In this document: one piece after another, positions 17,237 to 26,345 of the stretch
How positions within the stretch are numbered: the first letter of the stretch is position 1
Layout of the letters: the number at the start of each line of letters is the position of its first letter
Translations under genes and position numbers: made by a program
Notes under the pieces: generated by a model
Databases searched by the model: none
What the model saw: only the letters and a program-made list of their open reading frames with translations
Told to the model about the DNA's origin: nothing
From: Lachnospiraceae bacterium
GTDB taxonomy: Bacteria; Bacillota; Clostridia; Lachnospirales; Lachnospiraceae
Assembly (NCBI GenBank): GCA_910574885.1
Contig: CAJTDD010000022.1
Span: 26,736 to 90,735 of the forward strand
Reading direction: 5' to 3'
DNA: 64,000 bases

Positions 17237-18097
17237 ATGATGATAAATGCAACGATGGTATTGGAAGGCGGAGCGACGAGAGGCGTATTCACTTCGGGAG
17301 TCTTAGATTTCCTGATGGAGCAGGGAATGTACACGTCCCATGTGGTCGGCGTGTCTGCCGGAGCCTGTAATGGCGTGGATTATGTATCGAGACAGCCGGG
17401 AAGGACCAGGGACTGTATGATTCATAAGGAGAGAGAATACAGCTATTACTATGGTTTCCGGAAATTTATTCGGGAGAAGAGCCTGATGGATATGGATATG
17501 ATTTTCGACCGGTATCCCAACGAGTTCTTCCCTTTTGATTATGATACGTTTTTTGCATCTGAGACGGAGTGTGAGATTGTCACGACCAATTGTGAGACAG
17601 GACAGGCGGAATATATGACGGAGCGGCATGACCGGGAGCGTTTGATGAAGATCTGCCGTGCGTCTTGCAGTATGCCGTTGGTGTCGCCTATCGTGAATGT
17701 GGACGGTGTTCCGTATCTGGACGGAGGGCTTGCGGATTCCATTCCGGTCAGGCGGGCAATGGAAATCGGGAACCGGAAGATTATCGTGGTACTGACCAGG
17801 AATCCGGGATACCGCAAGAAGCCGACGTCCCATGCGGTGGCAGAGCTTTACCGCAGGGCATACCGAAAGTATCCGGAGCTTGTGCGGGTGACGGTTCGGC
17901 GCAATTATGAGTATAACAGGCAGATCCGGCAGGTGGAGCAGCTTGTGCGGGAAGGGAAATTATTTGTCTTTTGTCCTAGGATTCCTACGGTTTCAAGGGT
18001 GGAGAAGGATTATGATGCGCTGATGCATTTCTACGAGCATGGGTATCAGCAGGCGAAGCGGAAGTATCCGGAATTGCAGGCATATCTGGACAGATGA
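17237..18097 (+). CDS. Patatin-like phospholipase family protein
   Basis: 286 residues. The oxyanion motif is EGGATRGVF (residues 10-18), the nucleophile serine is in GVSAGAC, and the catalytic Asp is in LDGGLADSIPV. The family hydrolyses acyl esters of lipids. No signal peptide is seen, so it is probably cytoplasmic or membrane-associated. Divergent from the ABC-F gene. Its last codons are part of a 40-bp tandem duplication that continues past the stop codon. Confidence 0.92.
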   Translation: MMINATMVLEGGATRGVFTSGVLDFLMEQGMYTSHVVGVSAGACNGVDYVSRQPGRTRDCMIHKEREYSYYYGFRKFIREKSLMDMDMIFDRYPNEFFPFDYDTFFASETECEIVTTNCETGQAEYMTERHDRERLMKICRASCSMPLVSPIVNVDGVPYLDGGLADSIPVRRAMEIGNRKIIVVLTRNPGYRKKPTSHAVAELYRRAYRKYPELVRVTVRRNYEYNRQIRQVEQLVREGKLFVFCPRIPTVSRVEKDYDALMHFYEHGYQQAKRKYPELQAYLDR

Positions 18098-18151
18098 GAA
18101 ATTGTGTGTAAAATTGCAGGCGTATCCGGACAGATGAGGAACTATGTATAA
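18072..18151. repeat. Imperfect 40-bp tandem duplication at the patatin stop codon
   Basis: Unit 1 (18072-18111) and unit 2 (18112-18151) differ at only a handful of positions. Unit 1 contains the stop codon of the patatin gene; unit 2 repeats the end of that gene as non-coding DNA. This indicates a local duplication. Confidence 0.9.
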
Positions 18152-18170
18152 AGTGTCAGGAGGTACAGGT

Positions 18171-18575
18171 ATGAATCTATATGAACATCAGATTTCAACA
18201 AGGGAAGCGCAGCAGATGGCAAAGGTGACGGATATGATCCGCCAGGATATTGCCAAGAGCGGGGTCAGGGAAGGAATCGTGGTCGTGTACTCGCCCCATA
18301 CTACAGCGGGATTTACCATTAATGAGAATGCTGATCCGGATGTGGTACATGATATGCTGTACGGGCTAGAGGAGTCGTTCCCTACCAGACGGGATTATTA
18401 CCGGCATATAGAAGGAAATTCCCATGCGCATATCAAGACCAGTTTTGTCGGCCCTTCACAGACATTGATTCTGCATGAAGGAGAGCTGGTATTGGGAATC
18501 TGGCAGGATGTGTATTTCTGTGAGTTCGACGGGCCGAGGAATCGGAGGTTTTATGTGAAGGTGGTGGAAGGGTAG
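18171..18575 (+). CDS. YjbQ family protein (UPF0047; secondary thiamine-phosphate synthase)
   Basis: 134 residues, standard for the family. Conserved stretches: GIVVVYSPHTTAGFTINEN (residues 37-55), DYYRHIEGNSHAHIKTSF and the C-terminal LGIWQDVYFCEFDGPR. The clustered His/Asp residues form the presumed active site; the E. coli protein has secondary thiamine-phosphate synthase activity, and the physiological role is not settled. The ATG at 18171 is preceded by AGGAGGT (18158-18164), so I reject the ATG at 18144 within the repeat. Confidence 0.92.
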   Translation: MNLYEHQISTREAQQMAKVTDMIRQDIAKSGVREGIVVVYSPHTTAGFTINENADPDVVHDMLYGLEESFPTRRDYYRHIEGNSHAHIKTSFVGPSQTLILHEGELVLGIWQDVYFCEFDGPRNRRFYVKVVEG

Positions 18576-18642
18576 TAGGAGTTGCGAATTTGAATGGAAG
18601 GAAGATTTAAAGTGCGAAATCTCCCTTCCATTGCGTTTCTTA

Positions 18643-18687
18643 GGTATATCCAAAGGGCATCCCGCAATACATGCCCCTACGGTATAA
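18643..18687. repeat. Dispersed palindromic repeat, copy A (short form)
   Basis: Bounded by GGTATA at both ends, with the core AAAGGGCATCCCGCAATACATGCCCC broken here only for description: AAAGGGCATCCC, GCAAT, ACATGCCCC. It matches the GGGCAT...ATGCCC hairpin of the copies at 23.7, 46.7 and 53.2 kb. It runs into the end of aroC and supplies that gene's last codons and stop. Confidence 0.7.
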
Positions 18688-19789
18688 TATTTTTACAATA
18701 AATTTTCTCCAGAAATTCCATCCGTACACTCATATTCGCCATCAGCAAATCCACCGCCGTAACTGCCGCCATAGATTCTACCACTACGACAGCCCGCGGC
18801 ACGATTACGGGATCATGCCGTCCGGTAATCGCGATGCGTGTATTTTCACCGTGTATATCCACGGTTTCCTGTTCACGGGAGATGGAGGGGGTGGGCTTGA
18901 TTGCTGCCCGCAGCACAATCCGGCTCCCGTCGCTGAGTCCGCCCAGCGTCCCGCCTGAGTGGTTGGTCCGCTTATGCACCCCCCCGTTCTCCGAATAGAA
19001 CGCATCATTATTATCACTTCCTGTTGCGCAGGCGGCACGGAATCCGTCTCCAATCTCCACACCCTTGACCGCTCCGATGGACATTACGGCTTTGGCAAGG
19101 TTCGCATCCAGTTTATCGAATACGGGTTCTCCAATCCCGGCCGGCATGCCGTCGATGACGCATTCGATGATGCCGCCCAAAGAGTCTTGGTCTTTCACGC
19201 ATTTTTCCAGATGGGCCGCCGCTTCCAGCGCATACCCAAGGTTTGGCATATAGAGAGGATTATCGTTGATACATCCATAGTCATATTCCGATTCCGGCAC
19301 GGTGATAGGGCCGATTGCCTTGGTATAAGCGGTGATGCGGATTCCCAGCCTTTGGAGGATCTTGGATGCAATGGCTCCTGCGGCAACCCGCCCGATTGTC
19401 TCCCGCCCGGAGGTCCTGCCGCCGCCCCGGTAGTCCCGGATGCCGTATTTGGCGTCAAAGGTGTAATCTGCATGTCCCGGACGATAGCAGTCTTTGATTT
19501 TGCCATAGTCCCGGGAGCGTTGGTCCTGGTTATGCACGATAACGGAGATTGGCGTTCCGGTGGTCTTGCCGTCAAAGACGCCCGAGAGGAGCTCTGCCCG
19601 GTCTGCTTCGCTTCGCGCCGTGGTGAATTTGCTCTGCCCCGGTTTCCGGCGGTCCAGAAATTGCTGTATATCCTCAGCGGTAAGGGGCAGCCCTGCGGGG
19701 CAGCCGTCGATAACGGCTCCGATTGCCGGGCCGTGGGATTCCCCCCATGTCGTGAATGTAAATGAGTTCCCATAAGTTGATCCAGCCAT
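18677..19789 (-). CDS. aroC: Chorismate synthase
   Basis: 370 residues. TTWGESHGPAIGAVIDGCPAG and RSRDYGKIKDCYRPGHADYT, cited in part, are family signatures; RGGGRTSGRETIGRVAAGA binds the FMN/phosphate region. It converts EPSP to chorismate, the branch point to tryptophan, tyrosine, phenylalanine and folate. It stands alone rather than in a shikimate cluster. The final residues I-I-P and the stop are formed by a copy of the dispersed repeat, so the C-terminus may differ by a few residues from orthologues. Confidence 0.96.
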   Translation of the reverse strand: MAGSTYGNSFTFTTWGESHGPAIGAVIDGCPAGLPLTAEDIQQFLDRRKPGQSKFTTARSEADRAELLSGVFDGKTTGTPISVIVHNQDQRSRDYGKIKDCYRPGHADYTFDAKYGIRDYRGGGRTSGRETIGRVAAGAIASKILQRLGIRITAYTKAIGPITVPESEYDYGCINDNPLYMPNLGYALEAAAHLEKCVKDQDSLGGIIECVIDGMPAGIGEPVFDKLDANLAKAVMSIGAVKGVEIGDGFRAACATGSDNNDAFYSENGGVHKRTNHSGGTLGGLSDGSRIVLRAAIKPTPSISREQETVDIHGENTRIAITGRHDPVIVPRAVVVVESMAAVTAVDLLMANMSVRMEFLEKIYCKNIIP

Positions 19790-19993
19790 ATCTATTTTCT
19801 CCTTTCGTAAATTAAGAGAGCATTAAATTGTATAATTTTAATATATTTGTAATAAAATTGCAATATCTTCAGGAAATATTCATTATTTTTTAGGGCTTTT
19901 TTTCTGTACTTTTGAATTTATGCATATTATAATGTATAAGGCAGACGGATTTCGTCTGAAAATGTTTGAAATTCTATCAGAGGAGTAAGGTTG

Positions 19994-22090
19994 ATGGGTA
20001 GTAGTGACAGGAAGGCAGAAGAGATAATCGAAGAGACTATGAGAGCAATCTTTGACGACCTTGACCAATCAAAATCTATGAATGAGATGGATAGCAGCAA
20101 TGCTTCACATAAGCGGTATTCGAGTCATAAGAGTACATCAGGAAAAGGACATTCCGGTAAGAAACGGCCGGGAGTGGAAAGTTCCGGCCGGGTTTCTGCG
20201 CAGGAGGGCGGACGAAGGAGGAACCGAGCCAGCGGACCGTCACGGGAGAGGGAAGGAAAGCCGGTATCAGCAAGCGCTCCGTCACGGGAGAAGAGACGAA
20301 GGGAGGTATCTGCCAGTGAGGCGGCACAGGAAAAGAGACAAAGGCAGGATTCTGCCAGAGCTGCTGCGCAGGAAGAAGTGTATGAGGAGGTATCTGCCCA
20401 AGCGGTTTCGTCAGGGGAAGATCCGGAGACGGATTTCCTGTATAAAAAGCAGCCTCGTAAGAAAGAGCCTAATCTTCCTGACCTATCTTCTGGCGGAGAC
20501 GTATCTCGAACAGGCAGACGGAAGGATGCGGAAGATACCTTAGATAAGCGCAGGGAGAAAAAGAAATATCCGGAATCACAAGTATCTGATGATTCAGTTG
20601 ATATAGACGATATGGATGATTTTTTTGATCAAGGCGAGGATAAGAAGGAGAAGATGGGCGGAAAGAGAAGCAGAAAAAGAAAGAAGGATAAGAGTAAAAA
20701 AGCACAGAAGGCAGTGTTGATTACGATAGGAAGCGTGGCGGGTGTATTGCTCGTAACGTACATAGGGCTTGCCATGTATTTTAACAGCCATTTTATGTTC
20801 TTTACGGAAATCAATGGAACAGGCTGTTCCATGAAGAGTGTTGAACAGGTGGAGGAGGAGATGGCGAAAAAGGTGTCGGATTATAAACTGACACTGAAGG
20901 AGTCCGGCGGAGGTTCGGAGACGATTGCCGGTTCGGACATTTCTTTGAAATATGTGCCGGGCGATAAGTTAGAGCAGATTGCGAAGGAACAGAATGGTTT
21001 CCTGTGGCCGAAATCATTGTGGGAACACCCAAAGATCGAGACGGAGATTGGGGTTCAGTATGACGAGGCGGCTCTTAGCGCGGCGGTGGCAGCCCTTGGC
21101 TGTATGAATCCGGAGACGCAGACGCCTTCTGTGGATGCGCACCCGGAGTTTCAGGAAGGGCAGTTCGTGGTCGCGCCGGAGGTCATTGGGACGCAGATTA
21201 ATGCAGAGGTAATGAACCAGAAAGTTGCAGAGGCAATCAGCGGTTTTAAGCCGACGCTTGATCTTTCCGAGACGGGGTGTTACGCCCTCCCGAGGTTCGT
21301 TTCCGATTCTCCCGAGGTTACGGCGGCGGCCGCTGCCATGAACGGATATCTGGGAGCGAATGTTACCTATGATTTTAACCCCAATACCGAAGTTGTGGAT
21401 GCGTCGGTGATTTCCCAGTGGGTGAAGGTCGATGGTGATATGAACGTGACTTTTGATGAAGGGGCGGTACGTGCATATGTCCAGTCTTTGGCTGATAAAT
21501 ACAACACGAAGGGAGTGCCGCGTCCGTTTACCACGGCAAGCGGCAATGTAGTCACGGTAGAAGGCGGCGGGTTTGGCTGGCGGATAGACCAGGAGGCGGA
21601 GTATGCCGCTCTGCTTGCGAATATCCAGAACGGGGAGACTGTAACCAGAGAGCCGAATTATTCCAGCCGGGGCATAAGCCACGGCGGCACGGATGTGGGC
21701 AGTACCTATGCGGAGGTAGATTTGACGAACCAGAGGATGTATTTTATCAAGGATGGCCAGGTGGTGCTGCAGTCAGACTGTGTGACCGGGAATCCCAACA
21801 AAGGGCATGCGACGCCTCAGGGATATTATTCTCTGGCATGGAAACAGAAGAATCGGACGCTTAGAGGTGAGAAGCAGCCGGACGGGACATACGAGTACGA
21901 GACTCCGGTGGCATTCTGGATGCCGTTTAACGGAGGCATCGGATTCCATGACGCGACCTGGCAGTCGTCGTTTGGCGGCAGAAGGTATCAGACCCATGGT
22001 TCTCATGGCTGTGTGAACCTGCCTTACAGTGTTGCGCAGCAGTTATATGATTTGGTATACGACGGCGTGCCGATTATCTGCCATTATTGA
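19994..22090 (+). CDS. L,D-transpeptidase (YkuD) with N-terminal cytoplasmic tail and PG-binding domain
   Basis: 698 residues. Residues 1-240 form a highly charged, low-complexity cytoplasmic tail with recurring VSA...AQE-like segments; one membrane helix follows (AVLITIGSVAGVLLVTYIGL, about 240-260). The extracytoplasmic part has PG_binding_4-type sequence and ends in a YkuD domain with the catalytic motif HGSHGCVNL, the Cys being the nucleophile. YkuD enzymes form 3-3 cross-links in peptidoglycan or attach proteins to it. Start is the ATG at 19994, nine bases after AGGAG; a TTG immediately precedes it. A terminal tail of this length is unusual for the family. Confidence 0.92.
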   Translation: MGSSDRKAEEIIEETMRAIFDDLDQSKSMNEMDSSNASHKRYSSHKSTSGKGHSGKKRPGVESSGRVSAQEGGRRRNRASGPSREREGKPVSASAPSREKRRREVSASEAAQEKRQRQDSARAAAQEEVYEEVSAQAVSSGEDPETDFLYKKQPRKKEPNLPDLSSGGDVSRTGRRKDAEDTLDKRREKKKYPESQVSDDSVDIDDMDDFFDQGEDKKEKMGGKRSRKRKKDKSKKAQKAVLITIGSVAGVLLVTYIGLAMYFNSHFMFFTEINGTGCSMKSVEQVEEEMAKKVSDYKLTLKESGGGSETIAGSDISLKYVPGDKLEQIAKEQNGFLWPKSLWEHPKIETEIGVQYDEAALSAAVAALGCMNPETQTPSVDAHPEFQEGQFVVAPEVIGTQINAEVMNQKVAEAISGFKPTLDLSETGCYALPRFVSDSPEVTAAAAAMNGYLGANVTYDFNPNTEVVDASVISQWVKVDGDMNVTFDEGAVRAYVQSLADKYNTKGVPRPFTTASGNVVTVEGGGFGWRIDQEAEYAALLANIQNGETVTREPNYSSRGISHGGTDVGSTYAEVDLTNQRMYFIKDGQVVLQSDCVTGNPNKGHATPQGYYSLAWKQKNRTLRGEKQPDGTYEYETPVAFWMPFNGGIGFHDATWQSSFGGRRYQTHGSHGCVNLPYSVAQQLYDLVYDGVPIICHY

Positions 22091-22119
22091 TATTATTTTT
22101 AGAAAACAAGGAGAAGGCT

Positions 22120-23250
22120 ATGTATGAGTTATTGAAACGGGACGGCCTTGCTAAGAGAGGAAGATTACATACGGTACATGGGGTCGTTGAGACTCCTGTA
22201 TTTATGAATGTGGGAACGGCGGCGGCAATTAAGGGCGCCGTTTCCACAGACGATTTAAGGGGAATCAAGACGCAGGTGGAACTATCCAATACTTATCATC
22301 TTCATGTCCGTCCGGGGGATGAAGTGGTGAGAAAGCTTGGAGGACTTCACCGGTTCATGGCGTGGGATAAGCCGATTCTGACGGATTCGGGCGGTTTTCA
22401 GGTATTCTCTCTGGCAGGGCTTAGACGTATCAAGGAGGAGGGAGTGTATTTTAACTCCCATATAGATGGAAGGAAGATTTTCATGGGTCCCGAGGAGAGT
22501 ATGGGGATTCAATCGAATCTTGCCTCTACCATTGCGATGGCGTTTGACGAATGTCCCTCGAGTGTTGCGGACCGGGAGTATATGGAGCACTCCGTAGACC
22601 GGACGGCGCGCTGGCTTGTCCGCTGTAAAAATGAGATGGACAGGCTGAACAGCCTGCCGGATACCATTAACCGGCAGCAGATGTTGTTCGGAATCAACCA
22701 AGGGGGGATTTACGAGGATATCCGTATCCGCCATGCACAGCAGATTAGGGAGCTTGACCTTGACGGTTACGCCGTCGGGGGGCTTGCGGTGGGAGAGTCC
22801 CACGAAGAGATGTACCGGATTCTGGAGGCGGTGGTGCCGCACCTTCCGGCGGCGAAGCCGACTTATTTGATGGGCGTGGGAACTCCGGCGAATATCTTAG
22901 AGGCGGTGGAGCGGGGGGTGGATTTCTTTGACTGCGTATACCCGAGCCGCAACGGGCGCCACGGGCATGTATATACCAACCAGGGGAAGCGAAACCTCTT
23001 CAATGCGAAGTATGAATTGGATGAGAGCCCGATTGAGGAAGGCTGCCAGTGTCCGGCGTGCCGTACATATTCAAGGGCATACATCCGGCATCTGCTGAAA
23101 GCGAAGGAGATGTTGGGGATGCGCCTGTGCGTGCTCCATAATCTGTATTTTTATAATACGATGATGGAGGAGATCCGAGAGGCGATTGAGGAAGGACGTT
23201 ATCAGGAATATAAGAAGAAGAAGCTTAGGGGTATGGAGTCCATCCATTAA
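22120..23250 (+). CDS. tgt: Queuine/preQ1 tRNA-guanine transglycosylase
   Basis: 376 residues. Catalytic Asp in DSGGFQVFSL and the second Asp in GVDFFDCVYPSRN; zinc ligands appear as C-Q-C-x-x-C with a later His (CQCPACRTYSRAYIRHL). It swaps G34 for preQ1 in tRNAs with GUN anticodons. The ATG at 22120 follows AAGGAGAAGG. In many Firmicutes tgt precedes yajC and the secDF genes; yajC follows here, but secDF is absent. Confidence 0.97.
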   Translation: MYELLKRDGLAKRGRLHTVHGVVETPVFMNVGTAAAIKGAVSTDDLRGIKTQVELSNTYHLHVRPGDEVVRKLGGLHRFMAWDKPILTDSGGFQVFSLAGLRRIKEEGVYFNSHIDGRKIFMGPEESMGIQSNLASTIAMAFDECPSSVADREYMEHSVDRTARWLVRCKNEMDRLNSLPDTINRQQMLFGINQGGIYEDIRIRHAQQIRELDLDGYAVGGLAVGESHEEMYRILEAVVPHLPAAKPTYLMGVGTPANILEAVERGVDFFDCVYPSRNGRHGHVYTNQGKRNLFNAKYELDESPIEEGCQCPACRTYSRAYIRHLLKAKEMLGMRLCVLHNLYFYNTMMEEIREAIEEGRYQEYKKKKLRGMESIH

Positions 23251-23286
23251 AATATCATGAAAAAAGCAAGAATTCTATAAAATTAC

Positions 23287-23315
23287 TTGATGTCTGCCTG
23301 TTTTTTGTGTATGAT
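23287..23315 (+). promoter_or_regulatory. Promoter of yajC
   Basis: TTGATG, 17-base spacer, TATGAT, 44 bases before the yajC ATG. Confidence 0.6.
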
Positions 23316-23358
23316 AGCAATAGTGTTTTTTAAGACAGAAATTAGGAGGAAGAATTTT

Positions 23359-23664
23359 ATGTACACATTGGCAACGCAGAGTGCGGGTGGAAGCTGGGCA
23401 TTACTGATTCTTGTATATGCAGTTATTTTCGGCGGCTTTTATTTTATTTTCATGAGACCACAGAAGAAGGAGCAGAAGCGGATTCAGTCCATGATTGCTG
23501 AGATGGAAGTGGGAGACACGGTTCTTACCACAAGTGGTTTCTATGGCGTAATCATTGATATCAGCGACAGTGATGTGATTGTTGAGTTCGGGAGCAACCG
23601 GAACTGCCGTATTCCGATGCAGAAGGCGGCAATCGCACAGGTAGAGAAGGCGTCGGCAGAGTAA
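23359..23664 (+). CDS. yajC: Preprotein translocase subunit YajC
   Basis: 102 residues from the ATG at 23359, which follows AGGAGGA. One N-terminal membrane helix (WALLILVYAVIFGGFYFIF) is followed by the conserved FMRPQKKEQKR and the short cytoplasmic domain with VGDTVLTTSGFYG. It associates with the Sec translocon. It lies just after tgt, the usual order. Confidence 0.95.
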   Translation: MYTLATQSAGGSWALLILVYAVIFGGFYFIFMRPQKKEQKRIQSMIAEMEVGDTVLTTSGFYGVIIDISDSDVIVEFGSNRNCRIPMQKAAIAQVEKASAE

Positions 23665-23727
23665 TTATGAATTTAGGAAGGAAGAGCGCATGGGAAGAGG
23701 ATTTCTGACCGTGCGTTTTTTACGTAC

Positions 23728-23808
23728 GTATACCCTTAGGGTATACCCAAGGGCACACCGAAATGCATACCCTTCGGGTGGGTGGACTGCGTCCAATAAG
23801 GTATACCT
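23728..23808. repeat. Dispersed palindromic repeat, copy B
   Basis: Starts with the palindrome GTATACCCTTAGGGTATAC, then AAGGGCAC, CGAAATGCATACCCTTCGGGT, GGGTGGACTGCGTCCAATAA and GGTATACC (consecutive segments). It is the inverse orientation of the two copies at 53.2 kb. Sits in the 277-bp gap between yajC and glycogen phosphorylase. Confidence 0.8.
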
Positions 23809-23941
23809 TAATGGGTGTTTGTCAATTTTTTAGCATATCCTATTAGACAAGTAAGGAAACTTATGGTAAAGTAGTACTGTAATTTTGCAAAATGTACTCA
23901 TAGAGAACAGAGGGTGCATAAGCATGGAATGGAGGAATAGT

Positions 23942-26200
23942 ATGCTTGATTTAGCAACATTTTTGCAGAAAGAATTAAATAAGGAAGTAAAAGATGCAGG
24001 CGACCAGGAGATTTATTATGCCCTGCTTGCATACACAAAGGAGAGATTAAAGGAAACTCGGCAGATTACCGGAGATAAGAAGGTATATTATATTTCAGCA
24101 GAATTTTTGATTGGTAAATTGTTATCCAACAATCTCATCAATCTTGGAATTTATGATGAGGTCGCAGAATTATTGGAGAAGAATGGGAAGAAGCTGGCTG
24201 CAATCGAGGAGATTGAGCCGGAGCCGTCTTTGGGAAACGGGGGCTTGGGCAGGCTTGCTGCGTGCTTTTTGGATTCCATTGCGTCACTTGGACTTTGTGG
24301 GGACGGAATCGGTTTGAACTATCACATGGGATTGTTCCGTCAGGTATTTGAGGCCCATAAGCAGAAAGAAGTGCCGAATCCGTGGATTGAGGAGAAATCA
24401 TGGCTTGAAGATACGGGAATCCGTTTTCAGGTGCCGTTTAAGGATTTTACGCTGACGTCGAAGCTGTATGATATTGACGTGGCAGGATATGAGAATGGAA
24501 AGAACAAGCTCCATCTGTTCGATGTGGAAGGCGTGGACGAGAGTATTATCTGGAACGGTATTTCCTTTGATAAGCAGGATATCGGAAGGAATCTGACTCT
24601 TTTCCTGTATCCGGACGACAGCGACCGGGCAGGGAACCTGCTTCGTGTTTATCAGCAGTATTTTATGGTCTCCAACGGCGCGCAGCTCATCTTGAAGGAG
24701 TGTGAGGAGAAGGGGTATGACCTTAGGAAGCTTCATGAGCATGTGGCAATCCAGATCAACGACACCCATCCTTCCATGGTCATTCCAGAGCTGATCCGGC
24801 TCCTGGTGCAGAAGAATGTAGATTTCAATGAGGCGATTGAAATCGTACAGAAGACCTGTGCGTATACCAACCATACAATCCTTGCGGAGGCGTTGGAGAA
24901 GTGGCCTTTGGATTATCTGGAACAGGTGGCGCCTCAGATAGTGCCGATCATCAAGGATCTGGATATGCGTATGAAGGGCAGGTATCAGGACCCGAGAGTT
25001 GCCATTATTGATGAGCAGAACCGAGTGCATATGGCCCATATGGACATCCATTTCGGATACAGTGTCAACGGAGTGGCGGCGCTGCACACGGAGATTCTGA
25101 AAAACTCCGAGCTGAAGCCGTTCTACGACATTTACCCGGAGAAATTCAACAACAAGACCAACGGAATCACGTTCCGCAGATGGCTTCTGCACTGCAATAA
25201 GGAGCTGGTGAAGTGGCTTGATGAGAATGTGGAAGGAGATTTCCGGAAGGATGCAGATAAGCTTGATACGTTGATGAAGCGGATCGATGATGAAGCTGTA
25301 TTAGAGAAGCTCTTGGAGGTCAAGCATACGAAGAAGGTACAGCTTGCAGAGTATCTGAAAGAGACACAAGGATTAGAGCTGAATCCGGATTCTGTGTTTG
25401 ATATTCAGGTGAAGCGTCTGCACGAGTACAAGCGCCAGCAGATGAATGCGCTGTATGTGATTTATAAATATCTGGAAATCAAGGCAGGGAAGAAGCCTAA
25501 GACGCCGATTACCATGATTTTCGGGGCAAAGGCGGCGCCGGCATATGCCATTGCCAAGGATATCATCCATCTGATTCTGTGTTTGCAGGAATTGACTGCG
25601 AATGACCCGGAAGTTGCGCCCTATCTGAAGGTCATAATGGTGGAGAATTATAATGTGACTACGGCGGAGCATCTGATTCCGGCGTGTGACATCTCGGAGC
25701 AGATTTCTCTGGCTTCTAAGGAAGCGTCCGGAACCGGGAACATGAAGTTTATGCTGAACGGCGCTGTGACGCTGGGAACGGAGGATGGCGCCAATGTAGA
25801 AATCCATGAGCTGGTGGGGGATGAGAATATCTATATCTTCGGTGAGTCCAGCGAGAAGGTCATTGAGCATTATGCGAAGAGCAGTTACCGGGCAGTGGAT
25901 TATTATATCGAGGATGAGCAGATCCGCGCTCTTGTGAACTTTATTATCAGCCCGGAGATGATGAAGATAGGTGATCCTTATCATCTGCTGCAGATTCATG
26001 CGGAGTTGATTTATAAGGATTGGTTCATGACACTTCTGGATTTGAAGGATTACATTGCCGTGAAAGAGCGGGCTTATGAGGAGTATGAGGACCGAAAGGC
26101 ATGGAGCAGGAAGATGCTGGTCAATATTGCCAAGGCTGGGTATTTCTCATCTGACAGGACGATTGAGGACTACAATAAGGATATTTGGCATTTGAAATAA
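23942..26200 (+). CDS. glgP: Glycogen/starch/alpha-glucan phosphorylase
   Basis: 752 residues. The PLP-binding region is [16 protein letters not shown] with the Lys near residue 600, and the substrate region [15 protein letters not shown] lies near residue 100; [18 protein letters not shown] and [11 protein letters not shown] are also classical. It releases glucose-1-phosphate from glycogen or maltodextrin, in the cytoplasm. The start chosen is ATG 23942 because GGAGG sits six bases upstream; the longer frame (from 23885) has no ribosome binding site. Followed by a strong terminator. No other glg genes are adjacent. Confidence 0.96.
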   Translation: MLDLATFLQKELNKEVKDAGDQEIYYALLAYTKERLKETRQITGDKKVYYISAEFLIGKLLSNNLINLGIYDEVAELLEKNGKKLAAIEEIEPEPSLGNGGLGRLAACFLDSIASLGLCGDGIGLNYHMGLFRQVFEAHKQKEVPNPWIEEKSWLEDTGIRFQVPFKDFTLTSKLYDIDVAGYENGKNKLHLFDVEGVDESIIWNGISFDKQDIGRNLTLFLYPDDSDRAGNLLRVYQQYFMVSNGAQLILKECEEKGYDLRKLHEHVAIQINDTHPSMVIPELIRLLVQKNVDFNEAIEIVQKTCAYTNHTILAEALEKWPLDYLEQVAPQIVPIIKDLDMRMKGRYQDPRVAIIDEQNRVHMAHMDIHFGYSVNGVAALHTEILKNSELKPFYDIYPEKFNNKTNGITFRRWLLHCNKELVKWLDENVEGDFRKDADKLDTLMKRIDDEAVLEKLLEVKHTKKVQLAEYLKETQGLELNPDSVFDIQVKRLHEYKRQQMNALYVIYKYLEIKAGKKPKTPITMIFGAKAAPAYAIAKDIIHLILCLQELTANDPEVAPYLKVIMVENYNVTTAEHLIPACDISEQISLASKEASGTGNMKFMLNGAVTLGTEDGANVEIHELVGDENIYIFGESSEKVIEHYAKSSYRAVDYYIEDEQIRALVNFIISPEMMKIGDPYHLLQIHAELIYKDWFMTLLDLKDYIAVKERAYEEYEDRKAWSRKMLVNIAKAGYFSSDRTIEDYNKDIWHLK

Positions 26201-26221
26201 GCAGAAAAATGTGAAGGCAGG

Positions 26222-26267
26222 ACTGCCGGGGAATGGTGAAGAGCATCATTTCCCGGCAGTTTTTTTC
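26222..26267 (+). terminator. Rho-independent terminator after glgP
   Basis: CTGCCGGGGAATG pairs with CATTTCCCGGCAG with one mismatch, followed by seven T residues. Confidence 0.9.
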
Positions 26268-26345
26268 GTTGATTCATGGTATGCAGGGAGTAGAACCTGC
26301 ATAAGCTGACTATAACAGCAGATACGGAATGTGGGGCATGGGTGG

